Source of the DNA: Dugong dugon
Lineage: Eukaryota > Chordata > Mammalia > Sirenia > Dugongidae
Assembly: GCA_030035585.1 (NCBI GenBank)
Contig: CM057472.1
Coordinates: 90,765,601 to 90,829,600 of the forward strand
DNA: 64,000 nucleotides
Direction of reading: 5' to 3'
Both the position numbers and the translations under genes were made by a program. The notes beneath the pieces are model-generated. The model was not told where the DNA came from. It saw only the letters and a list, made by a program, of their open reading frames with translations, and did not search any database. Below, one piece after another: positions 1-12,211 of this stretch. Position 1 is the first letter of the stretch; each line of letters begins with the position of its first letter.

Positions 1-479
1 CTGCAATGTACTGAAAATGAATCTAAATTTCTTTCTTAGTATGTTTTACTATCTTTAGATGCTTTTCTTTCCATTTTCTTCTAGTCTAGGTTTTTGCTTT
101 ATTCTTGCAGTTTGGGCATAAACATGGAAAGCTGGTAAAAACACTAATAACATAAAACAATAAAACATTTTGATGACAAAAACACACTGAATTTAGCATA
201 TTATATGAAATAAGAGTGAGAGTCAGTGAAAATGATTTGGTAACAATAAAATTTAATAGGATTATATTGTTAAGCAAAAAAAGCAAGAGCATTCTAATAC
301 CATTTATATATAGTTTTTAAAAGTGCTAACAATACTCAATATTGTTCAGTATACACACAAACACTAGTAGTAAAAATATAAAGACATAAATGGATATAAT
401 AAGCATTAAATTTAAAAATAGTTACTTTTAAGGTAGAGAGGGGTATTAGGATTAGGGATAGATATGCAAGAGCTTTAGC
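1..479. other. AT-rich stretch, nothing recognised
   Basis: AT-rich sequence with no repeat, gene or motif that I recognise. The short antisense open frame in it has no recognisable domain and a composition typical of chance frames. Confidence 0.5.
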
Positions 480-1640
480 TGCCTTTTCCATCTTTTTCTG
501 TCTAGCTTTAATCTGGCTATTTTCTTCTTACGTACTTTCTAGTTCATTAATTTTCTCTTTAACTGTTTCTAAACTGTTGCCAAACCTGCCTATTAAGTTC
601 TCAGTTCAGTTACTATACTTTCAGTTCTAAGATGTCCATTTTTAAATAGTTTTTAGCTCTCTGCTGAAATTCTTCATTTAATTATCTAATTTCTGTAAAG
701 AACTGTGAAGGGTATGAGATTTTATCCTACTTGTAAGCTAACAAATTAGCATGTCACAATTTCATGGATCTTGGTGGAAGAACAAGATTCCTGGACAGAG
801 AAATATGATTTTATCACTCACAGCACAGCCAGCAGCTTGTCCTTCATGGTTGTGTTGGTTTTCCTTGCTCCCCAAGTCCTACAGTGGCGATGATGAGAAG
901 TCCAGGTGGATGCTGGACACACAGTAGATTTGTGTCACAGGGATCTCCAACTTTGAAAACCTGAGTCTTTTATAACTGACTGCAAGGAAATCTGCCCTTT
1001 TCCCTGGAGGGAGACATTGACTTTATTATACCGTACAGTAAACAAACCTGCTTGCCACTTCACAGGGAGATACTATCACTGTCTTTCACACCTGTTTGCT
1101 ATATAAATACTTTTGAAAAGATAAAACTGTCAGTGTTTTCCTCACAAGATGAACAGAAGCTCAGGAAACCCATGAAGAATGAATAACTGTATTCTAACAA
1201 TTTCTTGAATTTCTTATTAATCACGTATTTTAAGAAACTATTTCCAATATCTGCATCTTTCATGTGCCTCTTTTTATTGTCTGTTTTTGCCCTTGGTTTT
1301 CATTCATTTATTCTTGTCTCCTGTTATGTCAAATAATTTTGTACTGAATATCACACATGGTTTATAAAAAATTAGAGAGGTACTTTGGGGTACTCAAAAG
1401 TACTGATTTTCTCTCCTTTTACCAGGCAGATAGAGTAAGGCAGATCGCCTTAACCTAATCAGGAACTAAGTAAACTGGATGTTGTGTTCTAGTTTTGTGA
1501 GGGCTAATCTATTTTCGGTTTATCCCTAAGTGTAGGGTTTGATCTTTTGGGCACTCCAAATGATAGTCAGAAATGTGTACAAGGCCTTCGTCCTTAATGA
1601 GGACTCAGTTGCAATTTTAGCTTCCTTTACTTCATAATAT
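480..1640 (-). mobile_element. Old L1 3' region fragment (antisense)
   Basis: The stretch resembles the reverse complement of the 3' part of an ancient mammalian L1. Recognisable blocks are CTAGTTCATTAATTTTCTC near 540, CAGTTCTAAGATGTCCATTT near 620, CAGGAACTAAGTAAACTGGA near 1460 and GGGCTAATCTATTTTCGG near 1502. No reading frame survives. Part of the middle may be unrelated sequence, so the element may be in two pieces. The subfamily cannot be named by eye. Confidence 0.5.
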
Positions 1641-1930
1641 TACTGGCATGTCAGTTTCTACTTGAAAATTTATAATAATTTAAAGGCAAAATATCTCCAA
1701 ATATGAGGCTCATCTCCATGTACTTTTCTTTTCTCTAGGATCTTGGTAGCTCAAGTCCTTACTGCTGTGGTAGTTTTGCAATGATTTTAAACAGTTTTAA
1801 AAGAAATATTTTATTCAGCTTTTCTGTTTGTTCTTAGTTGAAGGGTTGGTTGACAACGAGCTTGTCTGCATCACTAAATGTAAAAATCCCTGGTGAGATT
1901 CAATTGTATGTGTGATATTTTATTAAAATT

Positions 1931-2087
1931 GGGTGGTGACTTAGTGGTTAAGTGCTATGGCTGCTAAACAAAAGGTCAGCAGTTTGAATCCACCAAGCAC
2001 TCCTTGGAAACTATGGGGCAGTTCTACTCTGTCCTGTAGTGTTGCTATGAGTTGGAATCGACTTGACAGCAATGGTTTTGTTTTTTT
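1931..2087 (+). mobile_element. AfroSINE, diverged
   Basis: tRNA-derived head with a B box-like GTTTGAATCC, followed by the family block GGGGCAGTTCTACTCTGTCC and the end block GAATCGACTTGACAGCAATG with a T-rich tail. The first bases of the usual GGAGCCCTGGTGG start are degraded. This is the short body form without the long middle segment. Confidence 0.9.
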
Positions 2088-2469
2088 AAATAAGTGGTAA
2101 GTAACCAGTATTTTTATATCATTCTGTAAATTTTTGGAACATTTAAAATATTTTATAACTTAAAAAGGAGATTCTACCTCTATGGGTTTATTTCATTGGA
2201 AATAAGAAGTATATTTTTCATCTGTTCTTCTCAAACTAATTAATTAATGCTTCTTATAACTCAGTATGATTTACCACTGTTCTTCAAGGCTTTAATAAGA
2301 TAAATGCAAAAGTTGAAGCACAAACAAAGGTGAAGGGCTATTATTATCGTCTCTTTTAATTTTTCTGTTATTACGAGGGTAATGTGAACCAGGATTTATA
2401 GTAGTCTTTGGTGCTGGTTGTCAAATATTTCTAGTTTTCTGGGCGCTCTTAGGATTATACTTCTCTTCT

Positions 2470-2796
2470 GCTTGTAGTTTGTTCTGGCCCATGACTTGCT
2501 TTGGACAACAAAATGGGAGCAGAGGTAACATATGTCCCTTCCAAGTTGGAGTTTTAAGACTCAGTGCAAGAGTAATTGTGTTCCCCTTTATTTAAGCTTT
2601 GGAAATAATGGAAGCTCAGTGCCTGATTTTCAGTGAGTGTGATGAACAACTCTTCTTGCCTAGCTCCCTCCTTAGTCCATAGCTAATCTTTAGTGTTCCT
2701 AGAGAGTGAACAAAGAGTAAACTTTTGTTATTTTATGTTACTAAGGTTTTGGGAATGTTTGTTACTACATATCCTGGCCTATGTTGACTGATAGAG
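2470..2796 (+). mobile_element. MaLR/MLT1-like LTR relic
   Basis: Resembles the 3' two thirds of an old MLT1-type LTR: the GACTTGCTTTGGACAACA block near 2490 corresponds to the family's GACTTGCTTTGGCCAAT, and the end near 2740 (ACTAAGGTTTTGGGAATG ... TTGACTGATAGA) corresponds to the usual terminal block ending in CTAACTGATACA. No internal retroviral sequence adjoins it. Confidence 0.5.
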
Positions 2797-5624
2797 ATGT
2801 TATTTTTTGTTATTGTTACTGTTATTATTATTTTTAGCAGATACTCAAGGAACTTTTCCAGAAACAAAATGGCAGTGTGGCAGATTCCAGAATTCTAATA
2901 ACATGTTTCCATGAGTAATACATTTACAGCAACTTTCCACCTTTCACTTACTCTTCCAGGAAGAAGAGGCATATTTAATTTGTGACATTCATAAACTTTT
3001 GTCTTAAGTGTCTTCTCTCTTTTCATGGCTTCCTGCTTTCACAACACACATGTTCTTCTCTAACTGCCATAAATTGCTGGGGGCAAAGGCCTATGGTTGT
3101 TCAATGTTCTGCTTACAAATGGGCAGTGTTGGGGAAATAGAATTAAAAACAAAATCTGATCCCAATCCAGGAAACCTCTCACAAAGGTAGAAAAGAAAGA
3201 AAACAGTTTTATTATTGAATCAACATTAAACCAGAATATGATGCACCTCAGGCAATCTGCTAAAGAGATTGCAGAGACAGAAAGAAATCTTACTCTTTTA
3301 TATAGCTAAGAGGATAAAATTCATTTCTTTCATATTTCAAGACGTAATTGCTGAATTTCTAATATCTTTATGACTGGAGATAGGTTTGCAATTTGTAGTT
3401 TCTGACCACCTGAAGTTATGTACATCTCCTCCCGGTAAACTGGGAGGTGGAGGTATGATCTGCCTTGATGATTACATTTCAAAAAAGATAGCTCCCAGCT
3501 CCTGGAGGAAACATCTAGATGTACATACTTTCCAAAGAGAAAGAGAATGCATTTACAATAACAGCTTTTCTTAGTGAAATGCTGAAAGGAAAGGGGTGGG
3601 GATGGGTAGCGAATTTCTTCCTTATTTTTAATTTGTATTTGCTCTTACAGTAGGTATGTAATTCTAGGAGGAAAACAGTGGGAAGTTCAAATCTGGCAAC
3701 AGATCAAATCAGATTCTCTAATCCAGCTTTATCGGCAACCAAATATTTTCGATACTTCATCTGCATAAGTCTTTGTTTTTCAGTTGGTTGCACATGATGA
3801 AGTATGAGTGTTATTTCCTGTCTCAGTCCCAATATATAGGTCCATGAAAGCTCAAATTTGTGAATCCGTCGCATGCTTCCTGTTCTGGGGGCCATTTTGC
3901 ATATTGCTTTCATAAGAAGTATTGCACATAGACAGAAGCTGCCTTGTGGGATTTTCTTTTTAAATAAGTAGAGAAGTGCTCAGATTGGTCATGCATAAAC
4001 TCATTTAGTTTATTGCAAGGTAGTCATGGCATAGCACACAGGTAAGACGCCGAGACGTTCATTTAGACCTGGAGAATCAGAGTAGGGTAAGGTTAGTCCA
4101 AAAATTAAAATCCAAGTCTTCTGTCTTTAGGTGTTTACCTTTAACCGGTAGTCTCAGAGGAAGGCTTGACCAGCTGCTCATCTTCAGAGGCATTCCTCAC
4201 AGCTGGAGTGCTAGGACAGCAGCAGAGCCTCCAGCAATCTCAGTCTTTGGAGATGGTCAGAAACTGTCATTATACCTCTACCTAAAAAGGCAAAAGCCTG
4301 AGGATTTTACGTGGTTTAGGTTCTCTGCCCTGAGAGTCGGATGGGGTGTGTCTGGCTCAGAGAGTAACCTGCATCGCAGGTTCATAATCAGGGGTACATA
4401 TTCAAGGCGTTTTAACATAGATAAACTGAAGGTTAGGTCACAGCAAATCTCCGTCAAGCAGGTGTCTACAACACGGTAGCTAAATATAATACTAGAAATT
4501 CTTTACACCAGAAAAGTTGCTGGTCAGTTTTAAATTGTTTACAGCTTAGTTTAAATGCTGAAGTCACACATCACATGTTTCATAATATGTGATTTGGGAT
4601 CTCTGCATTATAAGCATACATGACAGAGGTATAGAGAATAATGAAGTCACATTGAGATGTAGATGCTGAGTGCAGCGGGTGTCCCTCCCTCCCACCCCCA
4701 AGCTTTATTCATACTGGGTGTCAGCAAAATGACAACCGCAAGTTCAAGACCTTCCGAAATTGCTTGTGAATGCATCAGTGATGCAAATGTTGAATCCACA
4801 AATATGTGTGTGTTAGTGTATGACCTAGGCCAGCACAGAAATAACATGGGGGGTGCAATCCCCTTACTTGCTAACTGAAAGTTAGCAGAATTCAGGCCAA
4901 CACATGGGGCTTACTCTTTCTGCCAGAGGGCCTTTCTCTTCAGAGATTCTCTTTTTCAAGAACCACAGACATTTATTTTATTGCCACTCTATTCTGCTGC
5001 ACAGTTTTTCCCTGGGCTAAGAATGGAATTACTAACATTGCTTGTTCCATACTCTGAAAATCGCTGTCAGGTGTGAGTTAAATGTTTTATTTGAAGATTT
5101 GAGCTCCTTCTCATTAGTCACAAAGGGAATTTTTATGGAATAATGCTCCTTGGCGCTAATATGATTCTTACCATCTTAGACTCTCTAAGTGCTTTGTAAC
5201 CATTCTCTCTGCTATCTACTTTTCAACGACTCCTATTACCCCTCCATCTAGGATCATTGACAGAAGCTTTATACTAACGCCCTCATCTCTTCCAGAGCTG
5301 CTGCCCCTTGAACTTAAGTGGAAAACATTTGAATAATTGTGTCTGGATCCCTAGAGGAAGATATAAGACAACTTTGGTGATCTTCTGGCATATTGTGAAT
5401 TCAGAATTTAGGAGGGGTGCTAAGGGTAAAAGGTTTCTCCATGAACTGACAGGATGGAGAGAAAAAAACAATGTTACATCTCTAAGATTTACTATATAGC
5501 AGTTTAAAAACAAGCAAATAAACAAACAAAAGAAAACCACTAAAACTTTTCTTGATTTTAAAAATGTTAGAAACTGGAAATGTAAATTATTCCACGTTCC
5601 TATTTGAGTGTTCAAATCATAAAA
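2797..5624. other. No recognised features
   Basis: Unique-looking sequence of mixed composition. The segment around 4020-4440 is less AT-rich than its surroundings but carries no repeat or coding signal I recognise. Open frames here are 60-110 codons, have no recognisable motifs and overlap on both strands. Confidence 0.45.
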
Positions 5625-5800
5625 TGTTTGAACTGGAAGGGATGTTAAATACCATTAAATCCAGCCCAGTCGTTCTATAGATGAAGCATCTAGGTTCAGA
5701 GAGATCTAATGTCTTATTCAAGATCAAGCAGAAAGCTAATTAGTGCAGAGCCAGGTCCTTAAACTCTCAGATTTCTTCATTTCGCATAGCCTCATACCAC
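5625..5800 (-). mobile_element. Ancient MIR-like SINE fragment
   Basis: Shows the eroded pattern of an ancient tRNA-SINE: GGTTCAGAGAGATCTAATG near 5693, then AGATCAAGCAGAAAGCTAAT and GCAGAGCCAGGTCC. These match the positions of the family's GGTTAAGTGACTTGC, AAGGTCACACAGCTAGTAAG and GGCAGAGCCAGG blocks. Edges are uncertain. Confidence 0.5.
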
Positions 5801-7845
5801 CTCCTATATACTACATCCGTTCCTTTCTTTTCCATCCCATTTCTTTCTTTTTATTTCTTCATTTTGTAAAAAATGTTGTAGCTAGATTTCTATCACATGG
5901 ACAAGGGCTGTTTTGAGAATGGTAAAATATATGTACTAATTATAATGCAACCAATAACTGAAGAAAAACGAACCAGACTCTCTTCCTTGTCATCAAAGAT
6001 GGTTTTTACTTGCATATTCTGTGTCATCAATACCTTGCATTCTGTCATATTGCTTCACTTCACTAATTAAGGATTCTGAAAAACATAGGTTGTCATGGAG
6101 GATAAAGCCTGAAAAGTGCCATTTTTTGAAATAAGAACTGTAGGAAAAATGGTTTCAGAATATCACTACGGGGACCACTACTTCATCATCCTCACCTTTT
6201 ATTCACCAGCAGTTTTTACAATCTTAGCTTTAAGCCATCCTTTAGACATTGGATCATTTAAAAAATATACATATTTATTTTTAAAATCCTGTGGAATAAG
6301 CAGTATTAGGTATCGACAGCTAAGAAATCAAGAACCAAGGACAAAAAATGGTTGACTAACATTTTGAAGTATGCTTCTAATGCCTTTCCTTAGTGCTCAA
6401 GTGTTCCTTCTAACTCCAGCGTGACTTATATAATCCTCAATAACTGGGTAGCACCTGTACAACAGAATCATACAGTGTTAGTGCTGGCAAGGGACAAAAA
6501 AATTCAGAAACCTTTATTTCATTGAGGAGATTCAGAAGGTGAAATGACATGCCTAAGGTCACCTTCTAATTCTTTGTTTTGATATACTTTGGATATCAAG
6601 TTAGGTTATTTTTATTCTTTACCTTCTAGAAAGATAGAATTTCAATATAAGAAAGATCATTATGGCAATTTGGCCATGGAGAATTTAAATGGAGCCAGAA
6701 ATTCCAAATTATGATTCCCGCAACAGTTTTAACTTGGCTGTAGTCGGCATGCTCATTAAGGCAGAGTCTCTGGGATTACTATGTTAAGAGTGTTTTCTTT
6801 CCTTTTTGTCCTTTTTTTTTTTTAAATTGAATTTTAGATTATGTGTATGCTTGGTAGCTGAATTCATTTGGGGGAAGAACTTTTCTGCCAATGAAATACA
6901 TTGTCTTAGGAGAAAACCAGAAAGGGCAGAAGGAACTTCAGGGAGTCTGGCCTATTTAAACAAAGGACCATCTTTGGATGTGGGATGTACAAAGCTGAGT
7001 CCAGGCAGAGTGCCACTGAGCTACTCTGCCAAGCTTGTTAAATTCTCTCTTGCTTGCTGCAATCACCAAGTTAAGAGGGGGTTTTGTAGTCCCCATCTCT
7101 CTTGGGTATCAGAATTTTTGGGTTTTTCCCACCTTAAAATTACAGTCTTGTCTGTCTTGCTGCTGTTTGGCTTTCTATCTATGGTTACATAGCACTTCTC
7201 AAAGATAATTGCAAATAATTCTAGAACTTTGGCAGGGAATTAGAGTTTAAAAGGCCTTTATAAAATCAACTTGACTGTAGTTAGAGGAAAATACACTGCG
7301 TCCTCCCACCAAAAAACAGAAGAGTAGATAGATTCTTAACTTCTATTCTTTTCCTAAAATCATATGTGTTCCCTTAGAAATCATTTTTTCCTACCTCTTC
7401 AATTCACACAAGTGCAAACAGAGGCATGGAGGTAGTAGGAGTTTTAGTCAAGAACAAGAATGACAGAGAAGAAACAGGAAGTCTAAAATCTAGCATCTAG
7501 CACACTACTTGAAAATCAAGTTGAGTTGTTGCAGAATGAATGGATCCAGGTTCATGAATTCCCAGTCATTACTTTTTTCATTACATTGTGGTTACTTGTC
7601 TGTTAGGTGATTCCTCCCAGTCCCTTATCTCTGCTACTTTCATATGATCCTACTGAAGTTCATATCTACTGACCTGCATTCAAGCTGAGACGCATGAGTT
7701 CTCATTCCCCAAGGCAGTTCCTTCATGGCATGAATAGGTGCTTCACTCCATGTGTTAATTTGGGATTGCCAAGAGCACAACTCCCTGTCTACTTCTTTCT
7801 TTTAACACAGACACTTTCAATCAGGCACCTAATTTGGTCCTGGGG
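5801..7845. other. Mostly unrecognised, apart from one MIR-like piece
   Basis: Apart from the MIR-like relic at 6465-6575, I see nothing identifiable. The 128-codon sense frame at 6806-7192 begins in a T-tract and has a hydrophobic, Phe/Ser/Leu-rich composition expected of translated T-rich DNA; no domain is visible. Confidence 0.45.
6465..6575 (-). mobile_element. Ancient MIR-like SINE fragment
   Basis: Short relic with ACCTTTATTTCATTGAGGAG followed by GAAATGACATGCCTAAGGTC, matching the MIR-type succession of CCCATTTTACAGATGAGG and AGTGACTTGCCCAAGGTC. Confidence 0.45.
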
Positions 7846-8255
7846 TACCAGTTATCTAGTGCTGCTATAACAGAAATACCACAAGTGCATGGCTTTAACA
7901 AACAGAAATTTATTCTCTCACAGTTTAGGAGGCTACAAGTCCAACTTCGGGGTGCTGGCTCTAGGGGAAGGCTTTCTCTCTGCCAGCTCTGGAGGAAGGT
8001 CCTTGTCTCTTTGAGTTTCTGCTCCTGGGCGATCTTTATGTGGCTTAGTATCTTTCTTCCCCCATCTCTGCTTCCCTAGATTGCTTGTCTAATCTGTTTT
8101 ATTATCTCAAAAGAGATTGACTCAAGACACCCTACACTAACCCTATCTCATTAACATAAGAAAGACAATCTTTTCCCAAATGGGATTTTAACCACAGGCA
8201 TAGAGGTTAGGATTTATAACACACACTTTTGGGGGACAAAATTCAATCCATAACA
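7846..8255 (-). mobile_element. Solo LTR, ERVL-MaLR-like (antisense)
   Basis: On the plus strand this begins TACCAGTTATCTAGTGCTGC and ends ATTCAATCCATAACA, the reverse complement of an LTR starting TGTTATGGATTGAATT and ending in a GCAGCACTAGATAACT block. The antisense polyadenylation signal is visible as TTTATTCTCTCAC near 7910. Flanking GGGG bases may be a worn 5-bp target duplication. No internal retroviral sequence is present, so it is a solo LTR. It is shorter than the copies at 28561 and 37203 and diverged from them in the middle, so it probably belongs to a related subfamily. Confidence 0.75.
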
Positions 8256-9437
8256 GGGGCTTCACTCTACTTTAGTAAGACTTGTGAGAAAATTTACCTC
8301 TCTGCTTTCAAAGTTATTAATTATGGAGTACATTGCAAATGAGCTATCGAAGCTAATAATCATCCCTGTCAGATGCTTGCATACTTTAATGCTGGGGAGA
8401 GGTAATGAGCAATGAAGGGTTATGAAACACCTCTCCATATGGACAGTGGTACTTTGGGAAGACTGAACAGGGTAGTCGTGAAGACCTTTTGATGATGGGC
8501 TTACATCGAGTTGTATTTCACATTGTATTCTAAACCCTACATAACCCAGAGGGCTCACATGCTTTTAAAGCAGATGGAAGGAGAGCAGATGTGGGCAGAG
8601 AGACCTTCAGATAGATGAGTGGTCTAGGCCACTGATCTCCTTAAGGAAACCGAATCAGTTGCTTTAGGGAATACAGTTTTTTTACCTTCCAGTGTAAGGA
8701 TAGCCACCTACAGGTTGTGCCAGGTTTCTGGTGAACTTTCTGGTGTATTCTCAGATTCACGTGTGTTGTGAATTCTTATGGTTACTAAAACTATTACTTC
8801 TCACTTAATAAATTAGCAGTAGGTTTCTGAGAGGTTTATAACAGGGTCTCTGGTCTTTAGACATTCAAATGCAGTTTAAATAATGATGCAGTTAAAAAGA
8901 TTTAAACAGTCATCTAAACTACTGTGCCTCAAAAGCAGCAGAGCCCAGCCAACCCATTTACACATGTTAGCTTCAAAAGATGTCTTTTAGTGGCTTAGTT
9001 CCAGAGCTTCTTCCATTATTTTCCCATTACTGAAATGATTACCGGGCATTGCAAGTGACTTTGGGTGCCATACAAAATGTTTACTTTTACCCTCTGTGGG
9101 GCAATGTCATAGAAAATATGATTGCTCAGGACTTGAAGTGTGGTATAGGTCTTCACGAGGTGGGAATTTTATGTTGTCTACTCAAAGCATGCTTAATTTT
9201 GCACCAGGAGCAAGATAGAAGATAGAGCTAAGAAAAGCTTTCCGTTCCATTTTATGAGAAAAGCCAGGGATTTTTTTTTTTTTTTTTTAAATAAACCACA
9301 GACTAAGCCAAGATTTTCTAGGCATTACAACGGCCTATTCTACCCAGTGGGGTATAGTCTGGGAGGACCAGTAAAATGTGATCTTGCCTTTGTACCCAAC
9401 AGCGATCAAAAAAATAGGTTAACATTTGGAACACATT
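8256..9437. other. No recognised features
   Basis: No repeat or gene recognised. Contains a T-tract at about 9270-9288. The 98-codon antisense frame at 8262-8558 has no recognisable domain. Confidence 0.45.
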
Positions 9438-9513
9438 AAAAAAAAAAACAAACAAAAAAACACCAAAAAGCTGTCGAGTCAATTCCGACTCATAGTGACT
9501 CTATATTACCAGA
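9438..9513 (-). mobile_element. AfroSINE 3' end fragment (antisense)
   Basis: An A-rich tract with CAAAC units is followed by AGCTGTCGAGTCAATTCCGA and CTCATAGTGACTCTAT, the reverse complement of the AfroSINE 3' end. The remaining two thirds of the element are absent, so the copy is 5'-truncated. Confidence 0.8.
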
Positions 9514-9834
9514 AGAAAACCATCAGATTATGATATCTCCAGAACGTGTAATTTTGCTCATTTCACTAAATGGATATTTTGAGGTATGTATGTGGAAATG
9601 ATCTTCAAAGTCATATAGGCCAAATCCCTTATTAGGATTGAAACCAGAAAAGATCAAATGGCTTGCCCATTATCACATAACTCTTCATAAATAAATGTAG
9701 AGAGTTCTGGGCTGAGGAATATCTGTGAAGAATTGTCAAGGTGGCAAATAAAAGGAGGTGATACATGTGGCATGCAAGGAATCAAGATATTGAGTAATTC
9801 ATTCTTCCTTCCTTCCTTTCTTAATATGCATTAG

Positions 9835-9985
9835 GCTTGGTGTGAGTCCCAGGCCTGCCATTTATGATAGTCATGGTAACCTTGTGCAAGTCACTTCCCC
9901 TCTCAGGATTTCAGTTTTCTCAACTATAATACAAAAATCTTAGTTTAGATGAATCCTCATTTCTCTTCTAAAGTCAGTGTTCAAA
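9835..9985 (+). mobile_element. MIR fragment
   Basis: Core MIR order in sense: GAGTCCCAGGCCTGCCATTT, then TAACCTTGTGCAAGTCACTT and CTCTCAGGATTTCAGTTTTC, matching GGCTCTGCCACTTAC, GACCTTGGGCAAGTTACTT and CTCTGTGCCTCAGTTTCC. Confidence 0.7.
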
Positions 9986-10174
9986 CATTTTCTCTGAGTC
10001 ATGATGATGGCCTGTTGAAAAGGCTGGTGTGTTAGGAGAGAATTATTGCCAATCCACGAAATACCAAGATTTTCATCTTTGTGCATTATTAATTGTCAAA
10101 AACCAGAAAGTTGGCAGATTAAAGTCCTGAGTTTTATTTTCAAAGTCCTATAACCACAGCAGTATTTAAATGTA

Positions 10175-10398
10175 CCATGTTTTTATGCAAATAACGTGTA
10201 CCTTCTATGTTTGTTTTGTTTGCCATCCACCACTCTCCCCCTGTGAGGTATTTTCACAAGCACCAATATGCCAATTTTTTTTTTTTTACATGTTGCTGTA
10301 AAAAATTTAGCACAGCGTGCTTATGGAAATACATCACGGGGGTTGGGCGCTGTTGGCAAACAATGTAGAAGGGGAGTGGTATTTGTATAAAAATAAGG
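10175..10398. mobile_element. Palindromic TA-flanked MITE, copy A
   Basis: A 224-bp element bounded by TA on both sides (10173-10174 and 10399-10400). The left end reads CCATGTTTTTATGCAAATAA and the right end, reverse-complemented, CCTTATTTTTATACAAATAC. The similarity continues inward through TGTTTGCCA, an AGGTATTTTC-like block and a GTGCTAA-like block, so almost the whole element folds on itself with arms of roughly 105 bp around ACATGTTGC. It carries no transposase frame. TA duplication and inverted termini fit Tc1/mariner-type mobilisation. A second copy lies at 51833-52032. Confidence 0.75.
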
Positions 10399-10400
10399 TA

Positions 10401-11008
10401 ACTTTGAAGAATAAAATATCAGTCCACCCTATTGAATTTGGGCTTGAGGTCTATTGTAGAAATTATTATACTTTTGGGACATAGCGTGAAGATTGTTCTC
10501 AGGCAAATGCTGGGAATTCTTCAGCCAAAATGAGTTTAACAGATTTTCACACAATTTCAGGAAAGCCTATAGTAGGATTGTCAGTGTTTTAGACAATCAT
10601 GAAAAATTCTTCTTTTCTTTCCTGGTCTTTAGTCTATAAAAAGTTATAAGAAATAGGCTCTGATCTCAAGAAGCTCAAATATATACATGGTAATTATAAA
10701 ACAATATAATAGGTAAGGCAATAGAGGTAGGATTAGTATATAAGGAATCAAAGGGTTCCATCTAACCCAGTCTTGGGAGAAGAAGAGCGATCAGGAAAGT
10801 TTTCTAGAGGAAGAAACACCTGAAGATGCTAGGTGACTTGCCAAATGTAGTAGTAGGAGAGCAAGCACTAGAATTCCACCCTTAGTCTCCTTCCTTGTGT
10901 CTTAGCCCTTACCCCACTTTTAAAAAATTGAAATGGGGAAATCTTAGATGATAGCATATTCTTTTCTCTACCCCATACAATCTCCCTAAGTATACTTAAC
11001 AATGTGTG
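10401..11008. other. No recognised features
   Basis: Nothing recognised between the MITE and the antisense RTE copy. Confidence 0.4.
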
Positions 11009-11097
11009 TGCTAGTTGTTGCTGTGTTGTTAGGTGCCATCCAGTCGGTTCCAACCCATAGCGACCCTATGTGCAACGGAACAAAACACTGCCTGGTC

Positions 11098-11361
11098 CTA
11101 CCCCATCCTCATAATTGTTTTTATGCTTGAGCCCATTGTTGCAGCCACTGTGTCAATCCATCTCGTTGAGGGTCTTCCTCTTTTTTGATGACCCTCTACT
11201 TTACCAAGCGTGATGTCCTTTTCCCAGGAATGGTCCCTCGTGATAACATGTCCAAAGTATGTGAGACAAAGTCTTGCCATCCTTGCTTCTAATGAGTATT
11301 CTGGCTGTACTTCTTCCAAGACAGATTTGTTGGTTATTCTGGCAGTCCATGGTATATTCAT
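11098..11361 (-). pseudogene. RTE ORF C-terminal remnant (copy 1)
   Basis: The 87-codon antisense frame encodes the C-terminal region of the RTE protein, with MNIPWTARITNKSVLEEVQP at its start and LGKVEGHQKRGRPSTRWIDT later. The same region in copy 2 lies at about 16630-16900. It follows the reverse transcriptase domain in the intact protein and has no known catalytic motif of its own. It is disconnected from the reverse transcriptase remnant by frame changes. Confidence 0.8.
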
Positions 11362-11480
11362 TATTCTTCACCACCACAGTAATTCAAAGGCATCAATTCT
11401 TCTTCAGTCTTCCTTAGTCATTGCCCAGCTTTCACAGGTATATGAGGCGATTGAAAACCCTATGGCCTGGATCTTTGCTT

Positions 11481-12011
11481 TTAACATTTTAAAGAGATCT
11501 TTTGCAGCAGATTTGCCCAGTGCGATGGGTCTTTTGATTTCTTGACTGCTGCTTCCATGGGTGTTGATTGTGGATCCAAGTAAAATGAAATCCTGACAAT
11601 TTCAATCTTTTCTTTGTTTATCATGATGTTGCTTACTGGTCCAGTTGTGAGGATTTTTGTTTTCTTTATGTTGAGGTGTAATCCATACTGAAGGCTGTGG
11701 TCTTTGATCTTCATCAGTAAGAGCTTCAAGTCCTCTTCACCTTCAGTAAGCAAGGTTGTGTCATCTGTATAACACAGGTTGTTAATGAATCTTCCTCCAA
11801 TCCTGATACCATGTTCTTCTTCATATAGTCCAGCTTCTTGGAGTATTTGCTTAGGATACAGATTGAATAAGTATGGTGAAAGGATACAACCCTGACGCAC
11901 ACCTTTCCTGACTTTAAACCACACAGTATCCCCTCGTTCTGTTTGAACAACTGTCTCTTGATCTATGTATAGGTTCCTCACGAGCACAATTACGTATCCT
12001 GGAATTCCCAT
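11481..12011 (-). pseudogene. RTE reverse transcriptase remnant (copy 1)
   Basis: A 176-codon frame holding the catalytic part of the RTE reverse transcriptase, which would make cDNA at the nicked genomic target. Around residue 38 the RQG segment of the fingers-palm region is kept (VRKGVRQGCILSPYLFN), and near residue 80 the active-site box appears as CYTDDTTLL, with Thr where most reverse transcriptases of this clade have Ala. After residue about 138 the frame leaves the RTE register because of a one-base deletion in GTCAGGATTT and ends as chance sequence. The first half of the domain is in a separate frame at 12212-12505. Not functional. Confidence 0.85.
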
Positions 12012-12211
12012 TCTTCATAAAGTTATCTATAATTTGTTATGATCCACACAGTCAAATGCCTTTGCATAGTCAATAAAACACAGGTAAATATCTTTCTGGT
12101 ATTCTGTGCTTTCAGCCATGATCCATCTGACATCAGTAATGATATTGCTTGTTCCAGCCCTGTTCTGAAAGTGGCTTGAATTTCTGGCAGTTCCCTATTG
12201 ATGTACTGCTG

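Noticed and set aside
6806..7192. 128-codon sense frame as a possible gene
   Set aside because: Starts in a T-tract, lacks domains and any splice or promoter context; composition fits translated T-rich non-coding DNA.
11481..12011. An active reverse transcriptase
   Set aside because: Frame leaves the RTE register before the end of the domain, upstream parts are in other frames, and the element is 5'-truncated.
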